From contig DATAJQ010000035.1 of NCBI GenBank assembly GCA_036262095.1, positions 1-14,121 on the forward strand: a DNA stretch of 14,121 nt, written 5' to 3'. This DNA comes from Terrimonas_A sp036262095 (GTDB lineage Bacteria; Bacteroidota; Bacteroidia; Chitinophagales; Chitinophagaceae). Both the position numbers and the translations under genes were made by a program. A model generated the notes under the pieces. The model searched no databases and was not told where the DNA came from. It saw nothing but the letters and a program-made list of their open reading frames with translations. This document shows positions 7,597-13,847 of the stretch, piece after piece (position 1 is the stretch's first letter; each line of letters begins with the position of its first letter).

Positions 7597-8616
7597 ATGA
7601 TGAACCGCAAAAACTTCCTTTCCTCCGCCGGCGCATTTCTTGCCTCCTCCGCTATTCCAGCTTTTGCAGCGGTGGATAAAAGTACACCGGCAATCATCCC
7701 GTCCTATCTGCGGAAAGGGGATATGATCGGCATTACTTCGCCGGCCGGCTATATTACGCATGAAGAGGTTCTGCCGGCAGCAAAACTGATGGAAAGCTGG
7801 GGCTATCGCATCCGGCTTGGCAAAACCATTGGCAGGCGTGATGGCACTTTCGGCGGCACGGATACGGAGAGGCTGGCAGATATGCAGCAGATGCTGAATG
7901 ATAAGGAGATCAAAGCTATCATGTGTGCCCGCGGCGGTTACGGCTCAACCAGGATCATTGATAATTTGCAATGGAACCGGTTCCGCGAACATCCGAAATG
8001 GTTCATTGGCTTCAGCGATATCACTGTTCTGCATTCCCATATCCTGCGCAATTTTGGGATCGCTTCCATTCATTCCAAAATGTGCAACAGCTTTCCGGAG
8101 ATTTGGGAAAAGGCTGATCCGGTTCAGAAAGAAACGATTGAATCTATCCGCCGGGCACTGACAGGTGAGAAGATGCAATATACGGTGGCGGCAAACCCAC
8201 AAAACAGGAACGGAACAGCTACCGGGATACTGACCGGGGGCAATTTAAAAACACTGGAAACCCTGGCCGGCTCTGTTTCAGATATACATACGCAAAACCG
8301 GATCTTATTTGTGGAAGATACCGGTGAATATCTTTACAGTATCGACCGCATGTTCTGGAACCTTGCGCGGACGGGTAAGCTCGAACATCTTGCCGGCCTG
8401 ATCATTGGCGGATTTAAGATCAAGCAGGACGATCCCGGCGAGGAATTCGGGAAGAACTTACAGGAAATCGTATTGGAAAAAGTAAAAAAATATAAGTATC
8501 CGGTATGTTTTGATTTTCCGGTAGGCCATCAGCGCGATAATTTTGCATTGAAATGCGGCGTACGACATAAACTGATTGTGCAAACTGGTGCCAGCACCTT
8601 AACAGATAGAATATGA
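7597..8616 (+). CDS. Exported L,D-carboxypeptidase (peptidase family S66), copy 1
   Basis: The family removes the terminal D-Ala from L-Ala-D-Glu-meso-A2pm-D-Ala murein tetrapeptides (LdcA) or opens related amide bonds (MccF). The S66 triad is complete: Ser140 in GFSDIT, Glu240 in LFVEDTGEY and His311 in PVGHQRDN. RGGYGSTR (112-119) is the conserved loop before the nucleophile. Length, 339 residues, is about 35 more than the cytoplasmic enzyme because of the N-terminal MMNRKNFLSSAGAFLASSAIPAFA, which is a signal peptide with likely cleavage after AFA. The NRKNFL segment resembles a weak twin-arginine motif, so Tat or Sec export is open. Two adjacent ATGs (7597, 7600) both fit. The stop overlaps the start of copy 2 in ATGA, so the two are translated from one message. 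Confidence 0.92.
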   Translation: MMNRKNFLSSAGAFLASSAIPAFAAVDKSTPAIIPSYLRKGDMIGITSPAGYITHEEVLPAAKLMESWGYRIRLGKTIGRRDGTFGGTDTERLADMQQMLNDKEIKAIMCARGGYGSTRIIDNLQWNRFREHPKWFIGFSDITVLHSHILRNFGIASIHSKMCNSFPEIWEKADPVQKETIESIRRALTGEKMQYTVAANPQNRNGTATGILTGGNLKTLETLAGSVSDIHTQNRILFVEDTGEYLYSIDRMFWNLARTGKLEHLAGLIIGGFKIKQDDPGEEFGKNLQEIVLEKVKKYKYPVCFDFPVGHQRDNFALKCGVRHKLIVQTGASTLTDRI

Positions 8617-9524
8617 TCAAAACTCCCCCTTACCTGCAACCCGGCGATACCATCGGCATCGTTTGCCCGGCAGGATATATGAGCCTTGAAAAAGCAGCCG
8701 AATGTATCCGTGTGCTCCGGGAAGAATGGGGCTACAATGTAAAAATCGGTAAAACCCTGGGTGGTGCTTCCACCACTTATTTCTCCGGCACAGATGAAGA
8801 AAGGTTGACCGATCTGCAGCAAATGCTGGATGATGAAGAAGTGAAAGCGATATTATGCGGACGAGGGGGATATGGCACTGGCCGCATCATCGGGCAGTTG
8901 GATTTTAAAAAATTCAAAAAAAATCCAAAGTGGATCATTGGCTTCAGCGATATCACCGTGCTCCACTCACATCTTTACAGCAATTATTATATTGCCAGCC
9001 TGCATGCACCCATGGCGGCAGCTTTCAATGAAGCAGGATATATTAACCGCTACGTACAATCATTGCGGTCTGCCCTGCAGGGGATTTGGGCCAGGTATAC
9101 CTGCGATCCGCATCCGTTCAACAGGACCGGTGAAGCTATTGGTGAACTGGTCGGTGGCAACCTCTCACTGATCGCTCACCTTATCGGTTCTGATTCTGAT
9201 ATCAAAACAAAAGGCCGCATTCTCTTCCTGGAAGACATTGGTGAATACAGTTACAATATTGACCGGATGATGTATCAGCTGAAACGGAGCGGCAAGCTGA
9301 AAAACCTGGCAGGGCTTATTATTGGCGGTTTTACGGATATGAAGGATACGGAAAGACCTTTTGGTATGGATGTATACGAGATCATCCGGGATATTGTAAA
9401 AGAATATGACTATCCTGTCTGCTTTGGATTCCCCGTCAGCCATGATAAAGAAAACTATGCATTGAAAATAGGAGCCGGGTATAAACTGAAGATCACTAAA
9501 AGCAGGGTGCTGCTGGAAGAATAA
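8613..9524 (+). CDS. Cytoplasmic L,D-carboxypeptidase (peptidase family S66), copy 2
   Basis: This 303-residue protein is a diverged paralogue of the preceding gene, aligned along its whole length, with the same triad: Ser112 in GFSDIT, Glu207 in LFLEDIGEY and His277 in PVSHDKEN. It starts MIKTPPYLQPGDTIGIVCPAGYMS and has no signal peptide, like E. coli LdcA, which works in the cytoplasm to trim recycled murein tetrapeptides to tripeptides. The ATG at 8613 overlaps the upstream stop by 4 bases, which points to translational coupling. RGGYGTGR (84-91) differs from copy 1 but that loop does not carry the nucleophile. LdcA is the likely role; an MccF-like amidase role cannot be excluded from sequence alone. 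Confidence 0.92.
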   Translation: MIKTPPYLQPGDTIGIVCPAGYMSLEKAAECIRVLREEWGYNVKIGKTLGGASTTYFSGTDEERLTDLQQMLDDEEVKAILCGRGGYGTGRIIGQLDFKKFKKNPKWIIGFSDITVLHSHLYSNYYIASLHAPMAAAFNEAGYINRYVQSLRSALQGIWARYTCDPHPFNRTGEAIGELVGGNLSLIAHLIGSDSDIKTKGRILFLEDIGEYSYNIDRMMYQLKRSGKLKNLAGLIIGGFTDMKDTERPFGMDVYEIIRDIVKEYDYPVCFGFPVSHDKENYALKIGAGYKLKITKSRVLLEE

Positions 9525-9533
9525 ATAGGTTAT

Positions 9534-9582
9534 ATATAGATTAGGTTGATTAATTTTGCATTCCAATAAAGAGAATCTATAT
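9534..9582 (+). promoter_or_regulatory. oxyR promoter region with flanking inverted repeat
   Basis: TAATTTTG at 9551-9558 matches the Bacteroidota -7 box exactly and lies 25 bases before the oxyR ATG; no clear -33 TTG is seen. The box is bracketed by a perfect 9-bp inverted repeat, ATATAGATT (9534-9542) and AATCTATAT (9574-9582). Its arms contain ATAG and CTAT, the outer words of the E. coli OxyR binding motif, although the spacing (45 bases end to end rather than 37) and the missing inner words do not match. AAAGAG at 9568-9573 is a weak ribosome-binding candidate. OxyR autoregulation here is inference. Confidence 0.45.
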
Positions 9583-9583
9583 C

Positions 9584-10519
9584 ATGACCCTGGTTCAGCT
9601 AGAATACATTATAGCCGTGGACACCTGGAGGCATTTTGCCACTGCTGCTGATCATTGCTTTGTGACCCAGCCCACACTCAGCATGCAGATACAGAAACTG
9701 GAAGAAGAACTGGATGTAAAAATATTTGACCGCAGCAAGCAGCCGGTTGTGCCAACAGAAACAGGTGCCGAGATCATTGAACAGGCCAGGGTGATACTGG
9801 CAGAAAGAAACGTGCTGCTGGAAAAACTGCAAAGCAAAAAAGGGGTGCTGACTGGTGAATTACGGATCGGCATCATTCCCACATTGGCTCCATACCTGCT
9901 GCCGCTTTTCATTCAGCCATTTGCAAAAAAATTCCCTTCGGTAAAGCTGGTCGTGCATGAAATGATGACCGAGCTGATCATTGCCCGCCTGCGGGAAGGA
10001 AAAATTGATGCGGGCATTCTTGTTACACCTTTGCAGGAAGCCGGTATCAAAGAGTTCGTATTATTCTACGAAGAGTTGATGGCTTATGTTTCGAGAAAGA
10101 ATGCCATATATGAAAAATCCTATATCCTGCCACAGGATATAGATCCGAATAAATTATGGCTGCTTGAAGAAGGCCATTGCTTCCGCTCGCAGATCGCCAA
10201 TCTTTGCGAACTGCGCAAAATGAGCAAGGAAGGAAGTTCATTCGATTATGAAGCCGGCAGTATAGAAACCCTGCGCCGCATGGTGGAAATGAACGACGGC
10301 ATTACCATCATTCCCGAACTTGCCACACTTGATATGCCTGCCCGCCAGACCCAATTGATACGCTATTTTAAGAAGCCTTCACCCATGCGTGAAGTGAGTC
10401 TGGTAGTGCACCGGAATTTTGTAAAAAAAGCATTGATCGATGCGCTCAAAGAAGAGATATTAAGGACCATTCCTGAAAAGATCCGAAAGAACAGGGCAGC
10501 GAATGTGCTACCGGTTTAA
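9584..10519 (+). CDS. oxyR: OxyR-type LysR family peroxide-sensing regulator
   Basis: This 311-residue LysR-type regulator has an N-terminal winged helix-turn-helix (residues 1-60; HFATAADHCFVTQPTLSMQI spans the recognition helix), a linker helix (about 60-88) and a two-lobed sensing domain (from about 91, GELRIGIIPTLAPYLLP). Two cysteines, Cys199 in EEGHCFRSQ and Cys208 in IANLCEL, are 9 residues apart and at the same positions as the redox pair of E. coli OxyR, whose disulfide forms on hydrogen peroxide. This makes peroxide-responsive activation of detoxification genes the expected role. A further Cys25 lies in the DNA-binding domain. No catalase, peroxiredoxin or Dps gene is visible nearby. 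The gene follows the carboxypeptidase pair by 59 bases with its own promoter box. Confidence 0.93.
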   Translation: MTLVQLEYIIAVDTWRHFATAADHCFVTQPTLSMQIQKLEEELDVKIFDRSKQPVVPTETGAEIIEQARVILAERNVLLEKLQSKKGVLTGELRIGIIPTLAPYLLPLFIQPFAKKFPSVKLVVHEMMTELIIARLREGKIDAGILVTPLQEAGIKEFVLFYEELMAYVSRKNAIYEKSYILPQDIDPNKLWLLEEGHCFRSQIANLCELRKMSKEGSSFDYEAGSIETLRRMVEMNDGITIIPELATLDMPARQTQLIRYFKKPSPMREVSLVVHRNFVKKALIDALKEEILRTIPEKIRKNRAANVLPV

Positions 10520-10529
10520 GGCGCTTAAA
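10515..10529. repeat. 15-base palindrome spanning two convergent stop codons
   Basis: TTTAAG-GCG-CTTAAA contains the oxyR stop (TAA 10517-10519) in its left arm and the minus-strand hydrolase stop (10525-10527) in its right arm. The genes are separated by only 5 bases and there is no room for a conventional terminator between them. The stem is too short and A/T-rich to be a strong terminator on its own. Confidence 0.6.
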
Positions 10530-11343
10530 ATTTCAGCACGGAATCTATTTTTTCCTGGAACTTTTTATGATCAGCCAGATCATTATGTTTCCCTCCGTCA
10601 ATAGCGATCAGTTCAGATCCCTGCGGAGCTATTTTCAATAAGCGTTCGGATTGATTAAAAGGGATCACTTCATCATCTGTGCCATGAAGGAGGGTGACCG
10701 GTGCTTTTATCTGGCTGAAGTATTCATTGGTTGGAAAATGATAATGAAGCATCAGGCTTACGGGATACATGAAAGCATAATGTGAAGCCAGTGCATCTAT
10801 ACTATAATACGGCGTTTCCAGCATCAGCCGTTTGCATTCTCTTACAGATGCAAGTTGTGCTGCAATCCCCGACCCCAATGATTTTCCATAAAGAACAATG
10901 CTATCATCCGAAAAACGAGCCCTTGCCATTTTATACAACATAAGCGCATCCTTGTATAAGATCTGTTCAGTCAGCTCACCGGTGCTTTTACCAAAGCCGG
11001 GATAATCCATCATCCACACTTCATAATTATTACGGGTAAAAGAATTGGCATAAGGCGCATAACGCTCTATGTTTTTCCGGTTCCCATGAAAGTATAATAC
11101 AACTCCCTTACAAACGGAATCAGGGACGGTAAAACGAACAATGCTCAGGTTCTTCTCGCCATCAACCGGAAGATATATTTCTTCAAATGGCTGATTGAGT
11201 TTGAATGCATGTTCCGCAGGCAGGGCGCTGGGATGGAACAGGAATTTATCCTGGAGAAAATATAAGGCTATGCCACAGGCTATATAAACAACTGCAACGA
11301 TCTGCAGCCATTTCCAAAGCTTACGGATGATTGTTTTTTGCAT
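10525..11343 (-). CDS. Membrane-anchored alpha/beta hydrolase, copy 1
   Basis: This is a 272-residue serine hydrolase of the alpha/beta fold, of the BEM46/ABHD13-like type; the substrate is unknown. One N-terminal membrane segment (about residues 13-31, LQIVAVVYIACGIALYFL) anchors it. The catalytic set is visible: the oxyanion-loop motif YFHGNRKN (84-91), the nucleophile elbow GKSLG with Ser155, Asp224 in HGTDDEVIP and His253 in GGKHNDL. DYPGFGKSTGEL (113-124) is the conserved segment before the elbow. The ATG at 11343-11341 is 16 bases after the stop of the Dabb gene, so the two are likely co-transcribed. The protein is a full-length paralogue of the hydrolase at 12952-13740. Whether the catalytic domain faces the cytoplasm or periplasm cannot be decided here. 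Confidence 0.88.
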   Translation of the reverse strand: MQKTIIRKLWKWLQIVAVVYIACGIALYFLQDKFLFHPSALPAEHAFKLNQPFEEIYLPVDGEKNLSIVRFTVPDSVCKGVVLYFHGNRKNIERYAPYANSFTRNNYEVWMMDYPGFGKSTGELTEQILYKDALMLYKMARARFSDDSIVLYGKSLGSGIAAQLASVRECKRLMLETPYYSIDALASHYAFMYPVSLMLHYHFPTNEYFSQIKAPVTLLHGTDDEVIPFNQSERLLKIAPQGSELIAIDGGKHNDLADHKKFQEKIDSVLKF

Positions 11344-11359
11344 GATAGAATTACACTAT

Positions 11360-11683
11360 TTAGATCACCAGCATATCATACACTACTACCTTTTCCCACA
11401 GATGGCTGTACTTTTCCACGAAAGCTTTATGGATGGGATGCACCTGGTAGGCATCCTGCTCTTTTGCAGAATCGAAATACATCAGTTCTGAAACATCATA
11501 GCTATTGTCTACCACTTCCCGTTTTTCCGTGGAAGCCGGTGTGCCGATCAGCAGGTCCTTTACTTCTTTGATGGCCGACAGGGTTTTCAGTCCTTCGACC
11601 AATTGCCTGCGGTCTGCTTCCAGGCCAGGGTTCTTTAGCCAGAAAAAAACATGGTGCACTACCCGGGAAGATGTTTGTTGCAT
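11360..11683 (-). CDS. Dabb (stress-responsive alpha/beta barrel) domain protein
   Basis: This 107-residue protein fits the single-domain Dabb family, which forms dimeric ferredoxin-like alpha+beta barrels. The family's opening strand with the HH(V)FFWLK pattern is at residues 10-17 (HHVFFWLK), and the closing segment HPIHKAFVEKYSHLWEKV is at 82-99, with the histidines and the final Trp conserved. There is no signal peptide, so it should be cytoplasmic. The biochemical function of most bacterial members is not known, although some relatives are cyclases or degrade small aromatic compounds. It starts at the ATG at 11683-11681, 43 bases after the lipoprotein gene and 16 bases before the hydrolase gene, both on the same strand. 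Confidence 0.85.
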   Translation of the reverse strand: MQQTSSRVVHHVFFWLKNPGLEADRRQLVEGLKTLSAIKEVKDLLIGTPASTEKREVVDNSYDVSELMYFDSAKEQDAYQVHPIHKAFVEKYSHLWEKVVVYDMLVI

Positions 11684-11726
11684 AGATGATGGAAATATGA
11701 AAGCGTAAATTAACTAAAAACCGGGC

Positions 11727-12860
11727 TTAATACCGCATGTTATAATAATCACTTATCCCGCATTGCGCTTTATTCAGGATATCGTTCATGATAACGCGGA
11801 TGATCTCATCATTGGAGGGAGGGAACTGCTCCCGCTGATTGATGAGCTTTTTATCTTCATCGCTCAAAGCCCTTTCATCGCCGGTGAAAATGGCAAAACT
11901 GTATACCCATCTGTAATCAGAACGGTAAGTATCGCTCCATAAATAACGGTTATCTATGTCACGGATAGTTGCCTGTAAAAGACCATCGGCCTGCAGCTCA
12001 CGCCTGATGGTGGTGATCTTTGCTTTCACGGTGATATATTCTTTAACTACCGAGTCAGCCTTGATCACCCTTTCCTTTCCAACGATCTGCTTGCTTACTT
12101 CCCTGGTGCTCCGCTGATCGCGATAACGGCCGATATTGATATCGCTGAAGCGCATTTCAGCGACATTATCTGCCCGCATATTAACGGCTTCATTAGGCGA
12201 GTAAAACCGGAGAAACTGGCTGCGGTTATTATTATTCAGGTAGCGCAGCATATCATAATTGAAACTATTGAAGTCGTAGAAATAAGAGCTGTACTGGAAT
12301 CCAAAACGGCTGGGTGGCAATATCACCACATTGGTAACCGCATTGGCAAATGCTTCATCCAGTTTTTGTTTGATGGACAGATCGCCGGGTTTTAATGACA
12401 ACGCTTTTTGAAATTCATTGTATGCATCGCGATAACCCTTCTTTGTATTCTGGTCCATCAGTTCCAAACCTCTTTCATAACGAACATTGCCTGCTTCTTC
12501 TTTATAAGTTGTTACAAAAGATGAATAGTCGGTAGGCTGTACCACTTCATACACGGAAGGAGAGCGGCGAATAGCTTCATACAGGTTTTGCAGGCCGATA
12601 TATTCCCTGTAAGTATTCTCCCAGCGCAGGTCTGAATTGCTGTTGGTATAGTTCTCGATCTTTTTTTCATGATCGCTTACTGCAAAGCGATAGGCATTTT
12701 GCAGGATATCCAGTGTGGCAGCATCGCCTGGTTTCTTGGACAGTTTTTTGGCGGCCTGCTCCACTGCTTCATCATAGCGGCCCTGCCGGTAAAGTTTTTC
12801 TGCATTCTTACAGGAAACAAAAACAAAGGCAAGAAGAAAAAAGAAAGAGTAGAGTTTCAT
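11727..12860 (-). CDS. TPR-containing lipoprotein of unknown function
   Basis: From the ATG at 12860-12858 the protein is 377 residues and begins MKLYSFFFLLAFVFVSC, a lipoprotein signal with the lipidated Cys17. Two further in-frame ATGs (12866 and 12872) lie just upstream, but they would put MCMQ before the short basic start, so I prefer the third. Two TPR-like helical hairpins are visible, NAEKLYRQGRYDEAVEQAAK (about 19-38) with the helix after it, and ERGLELMDQNTKKGYRDAYN (about 130-149) followed by EFQKALSLKPGD. The C-terminal half, starting TNVVILPPSRFGFQ, is a beta-rich domain with an RYRDQRST-containing loop and a VKEYITVKAKITTIRREL strand region; I do not recognise it, though a LpoB/CsgG-like fold is conceivable. 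It lies between the two hydrolase paralogues, upstream of the Dabb gene. The envelope location is firm, the function is not. Confidence 0.8.
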   Translation of the reverse strand: MKLYSFFFLLAFVFVSCKNAEKLYRQGRYDEAVEQAAKKLSKKPGDAATLDILQNAYRFAVSDHEKKIENYTNSNSDLRWENTYREYIGLQNLYEAIRRSPSVYEVVQPTDYSSFVTTYKEEAGNVRYERGLELMDQNTKKGYRDAYNEFQKALSLKPGDLSIKQKLDEAFANAVTNVVILPPSRFGFQYSSYFYDFNSFNYDMLRYLNNNNRSQFLRFYSPNEAVNMRADNVAEMRFSDINIGRYRDQRSTREVSKQIVGKERVIKADSVVKEYITVKAKITTIRRELQADGLLQATIRDIDNRYLWSDTYRSDYRWVYSFAIFTGDERALSDEDKKLINQREQFPPSNDEIIRVIMNDILNKAQCGISDYYNMRY

Positions 12861-12896
12861 TTGCATACACATGGTTTTTAATTGGACGGCCGGGCC

Positions 12897-12924
12897 GGAA
12901 TATAGTTAACAGGATGATGGTCAA
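12897..12924 (-). promoter_or_regulatory. Weak promoter candidate before the TPR lipoprotein gene
   Basis: On the minus strand, TTG (12924-12922), 17 bases, then TATATTCC (12904-12897) has the Bacteroidota spacing but matches only four of the six fixed -7 bases. It lies in the 91-base gap between the second hydrolase and the lipoprotein gene. Confidence 0.22.
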
Positions 12925-12951
12925 TTAGAAAAATCTTAACAGCATCGACGT

Positions 12952-13740
12952 TCATTCTTTCAGGATATCCCGCACGAAATTATGGTACTCATCAAACTTC
13001 GGAAGATTATTGTGTCCTCCGCCCTGTATCCTGATCAAAGTTATTTTATGCGGGTTAAGTTTTTGTAACCGTTCGCTGTGCCGGATAGGGATCAGCCAGT
13101 CGCGTGTGCCATGGATAATATACGTATGGCAATTTACTTTCCTGATCCATTTATCCGTGCGCAGGTGATAGCGCAGCACGTATTTTACAGGTAAAATAGG
13201 AAGAAACCGCTCCACCACTTTCCGGAAACTGTAATACGGTGCATCCAGGATCAGGTACCTGGGTTTGTTGTCTGAAGCCAGCTTGCTGGCAAAACCGCTG
13301 CCAATGCTGCGGCCGTAAACGATTATATGATGTTCGTCGTATTGCTTCAGCAGGGTTTCATACACAAACTGCATATCATCCAGCATTTCCTTTTCGCTCC
13401 GCTTACCCGTGCTTTTGCCAAAGCCGCGGTAATCAACCAGCACCACATCATAATTATAGCGGTAAAAATCCCTGGCATATTTTGCCCACCCTTTAATGCT
13501 CCTGCTATTGCCATGAAAATACAGGATCAGCCCTGCCGGAGCTTCACGGTAAAAATGAAGACCGTTGATCCGCACACCCGGTTCCACATCAAAGAAATAT
13601 TCACGAAAAGGAATATCATATTTGAACTGGAAATCCTGCGCCAGCTTCTCCGGTTTGAAAATAAATTTTTCCTGCAGCAGATAAGCCAGGATGGAAAGCA
13701 GGGCAATGCCACCCAGAATATACCAGATAAAGGAAGGCAA
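12952..13740 (-). CDS. Membrane-anchored alpha/beta hydrolase, copy 2
   Basis: The 262-residue protein is a paralogue of the hydrolase at 10525-11343, with the same layout. It has an N-terminal membrane segment (about 4-22, FIWYILGGIALLSILAYLL), YFHGNSRS (74-81), DYRGFGKSTGKR (103-114), nucleophile elbow GRSIG with Ser145, Asp214 in HGTRDWLIP and His243 in GGGHNNL. Shared words after the anchor (QEKFIFKP against QDKFLFHP) show common origin. The start must be TTG at 13740-13738: the frame upstream has no ATG before a TGA eleven codons further up, and the next internal Met is at about residue 119, inside the catalytic domain. The TTG lies only 7 bases from hairpin element 3, with no Shine-Dalgarno sequence. 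Substrate is unknown. Confidence 0.87.
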   Translation of the reverse strand: MPSFIWYILGGIALLSILAYLLQEKFIFKPEKLAQDFQFKYDIPFREYFFDVEPGVRINGLHFYREAPAGLILYFHGNSRSIKGWAKYARDFYRYNYDVVLVDYRGFGKSTGKRSEKEMLDDMQFVYETLLKQYDEHHIIVYGRSIGSGFASKLASDNKPRYLILDAPYYSFRKVVERFLPILPVKYVLRYHLRTDKWIRKVNCHTYIIHGTRDWLIPIRHSERLQKLNPHKITLIRIQGGGHNNLPKFDEYHNFVRDILKE

Positions 13741-13747
13741 ATGGTAA

Positions 13748-13847
13748 TAATTAAAAAGTCAAAAATCAAAATTAAAAATAACCATAAAGGGCAGGCTTTC
13801 CCTGCCTTCCGGCGTTTTTTTAAATTTGATTTTTGACTTTTTAATTA
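13748..13847. repeat. Hairpin element 3: A/T-rich heptad-array inverted repeat
   Basis: Arms 13748-13778 and 13817-13847 are complementary over 31 bp with one mismatch (A13771 against A13824). The left arm reads as 7-base units AATTAAA, AAGTCAA, AAATCAA, AATTAAA, AATAACC (13749-13783), consensus AAnTnAA. The 38-base loop contains a second, G/C-rich hairpin: GGCAGG (13790-13795), 5 bases, CCTGCC (13801-13806). The right arm contains the stop codon of the upstream gene (13845-13847) and the left arm ends 7 bases before the TTG of the hydrolase, so the element fills the gap completely. On the minus strand the inner hairpin is followed by a U-rich tract and could terminate the upstream message. 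Confidence 0.88.

Noticed and set aside
8874..8885. Loss of the catalytic serine in the second L,D-carboxypeptidase (GGYGTGR)
   Set aside because: In the E. coli LdcA sequence as I recall it, the nucleophile is the Ser of the later G-x-SD-x-T motif, which is intact here as Ser112 in GFSDIT.
13790..13821. Rho-independent terminator on the plus strand (G/C hairpin and T7)
   Set aside because: Ten bases separate the hairpin from the T run and no plus-strand gene ends nearby; the minus-strand reading is more sensible.
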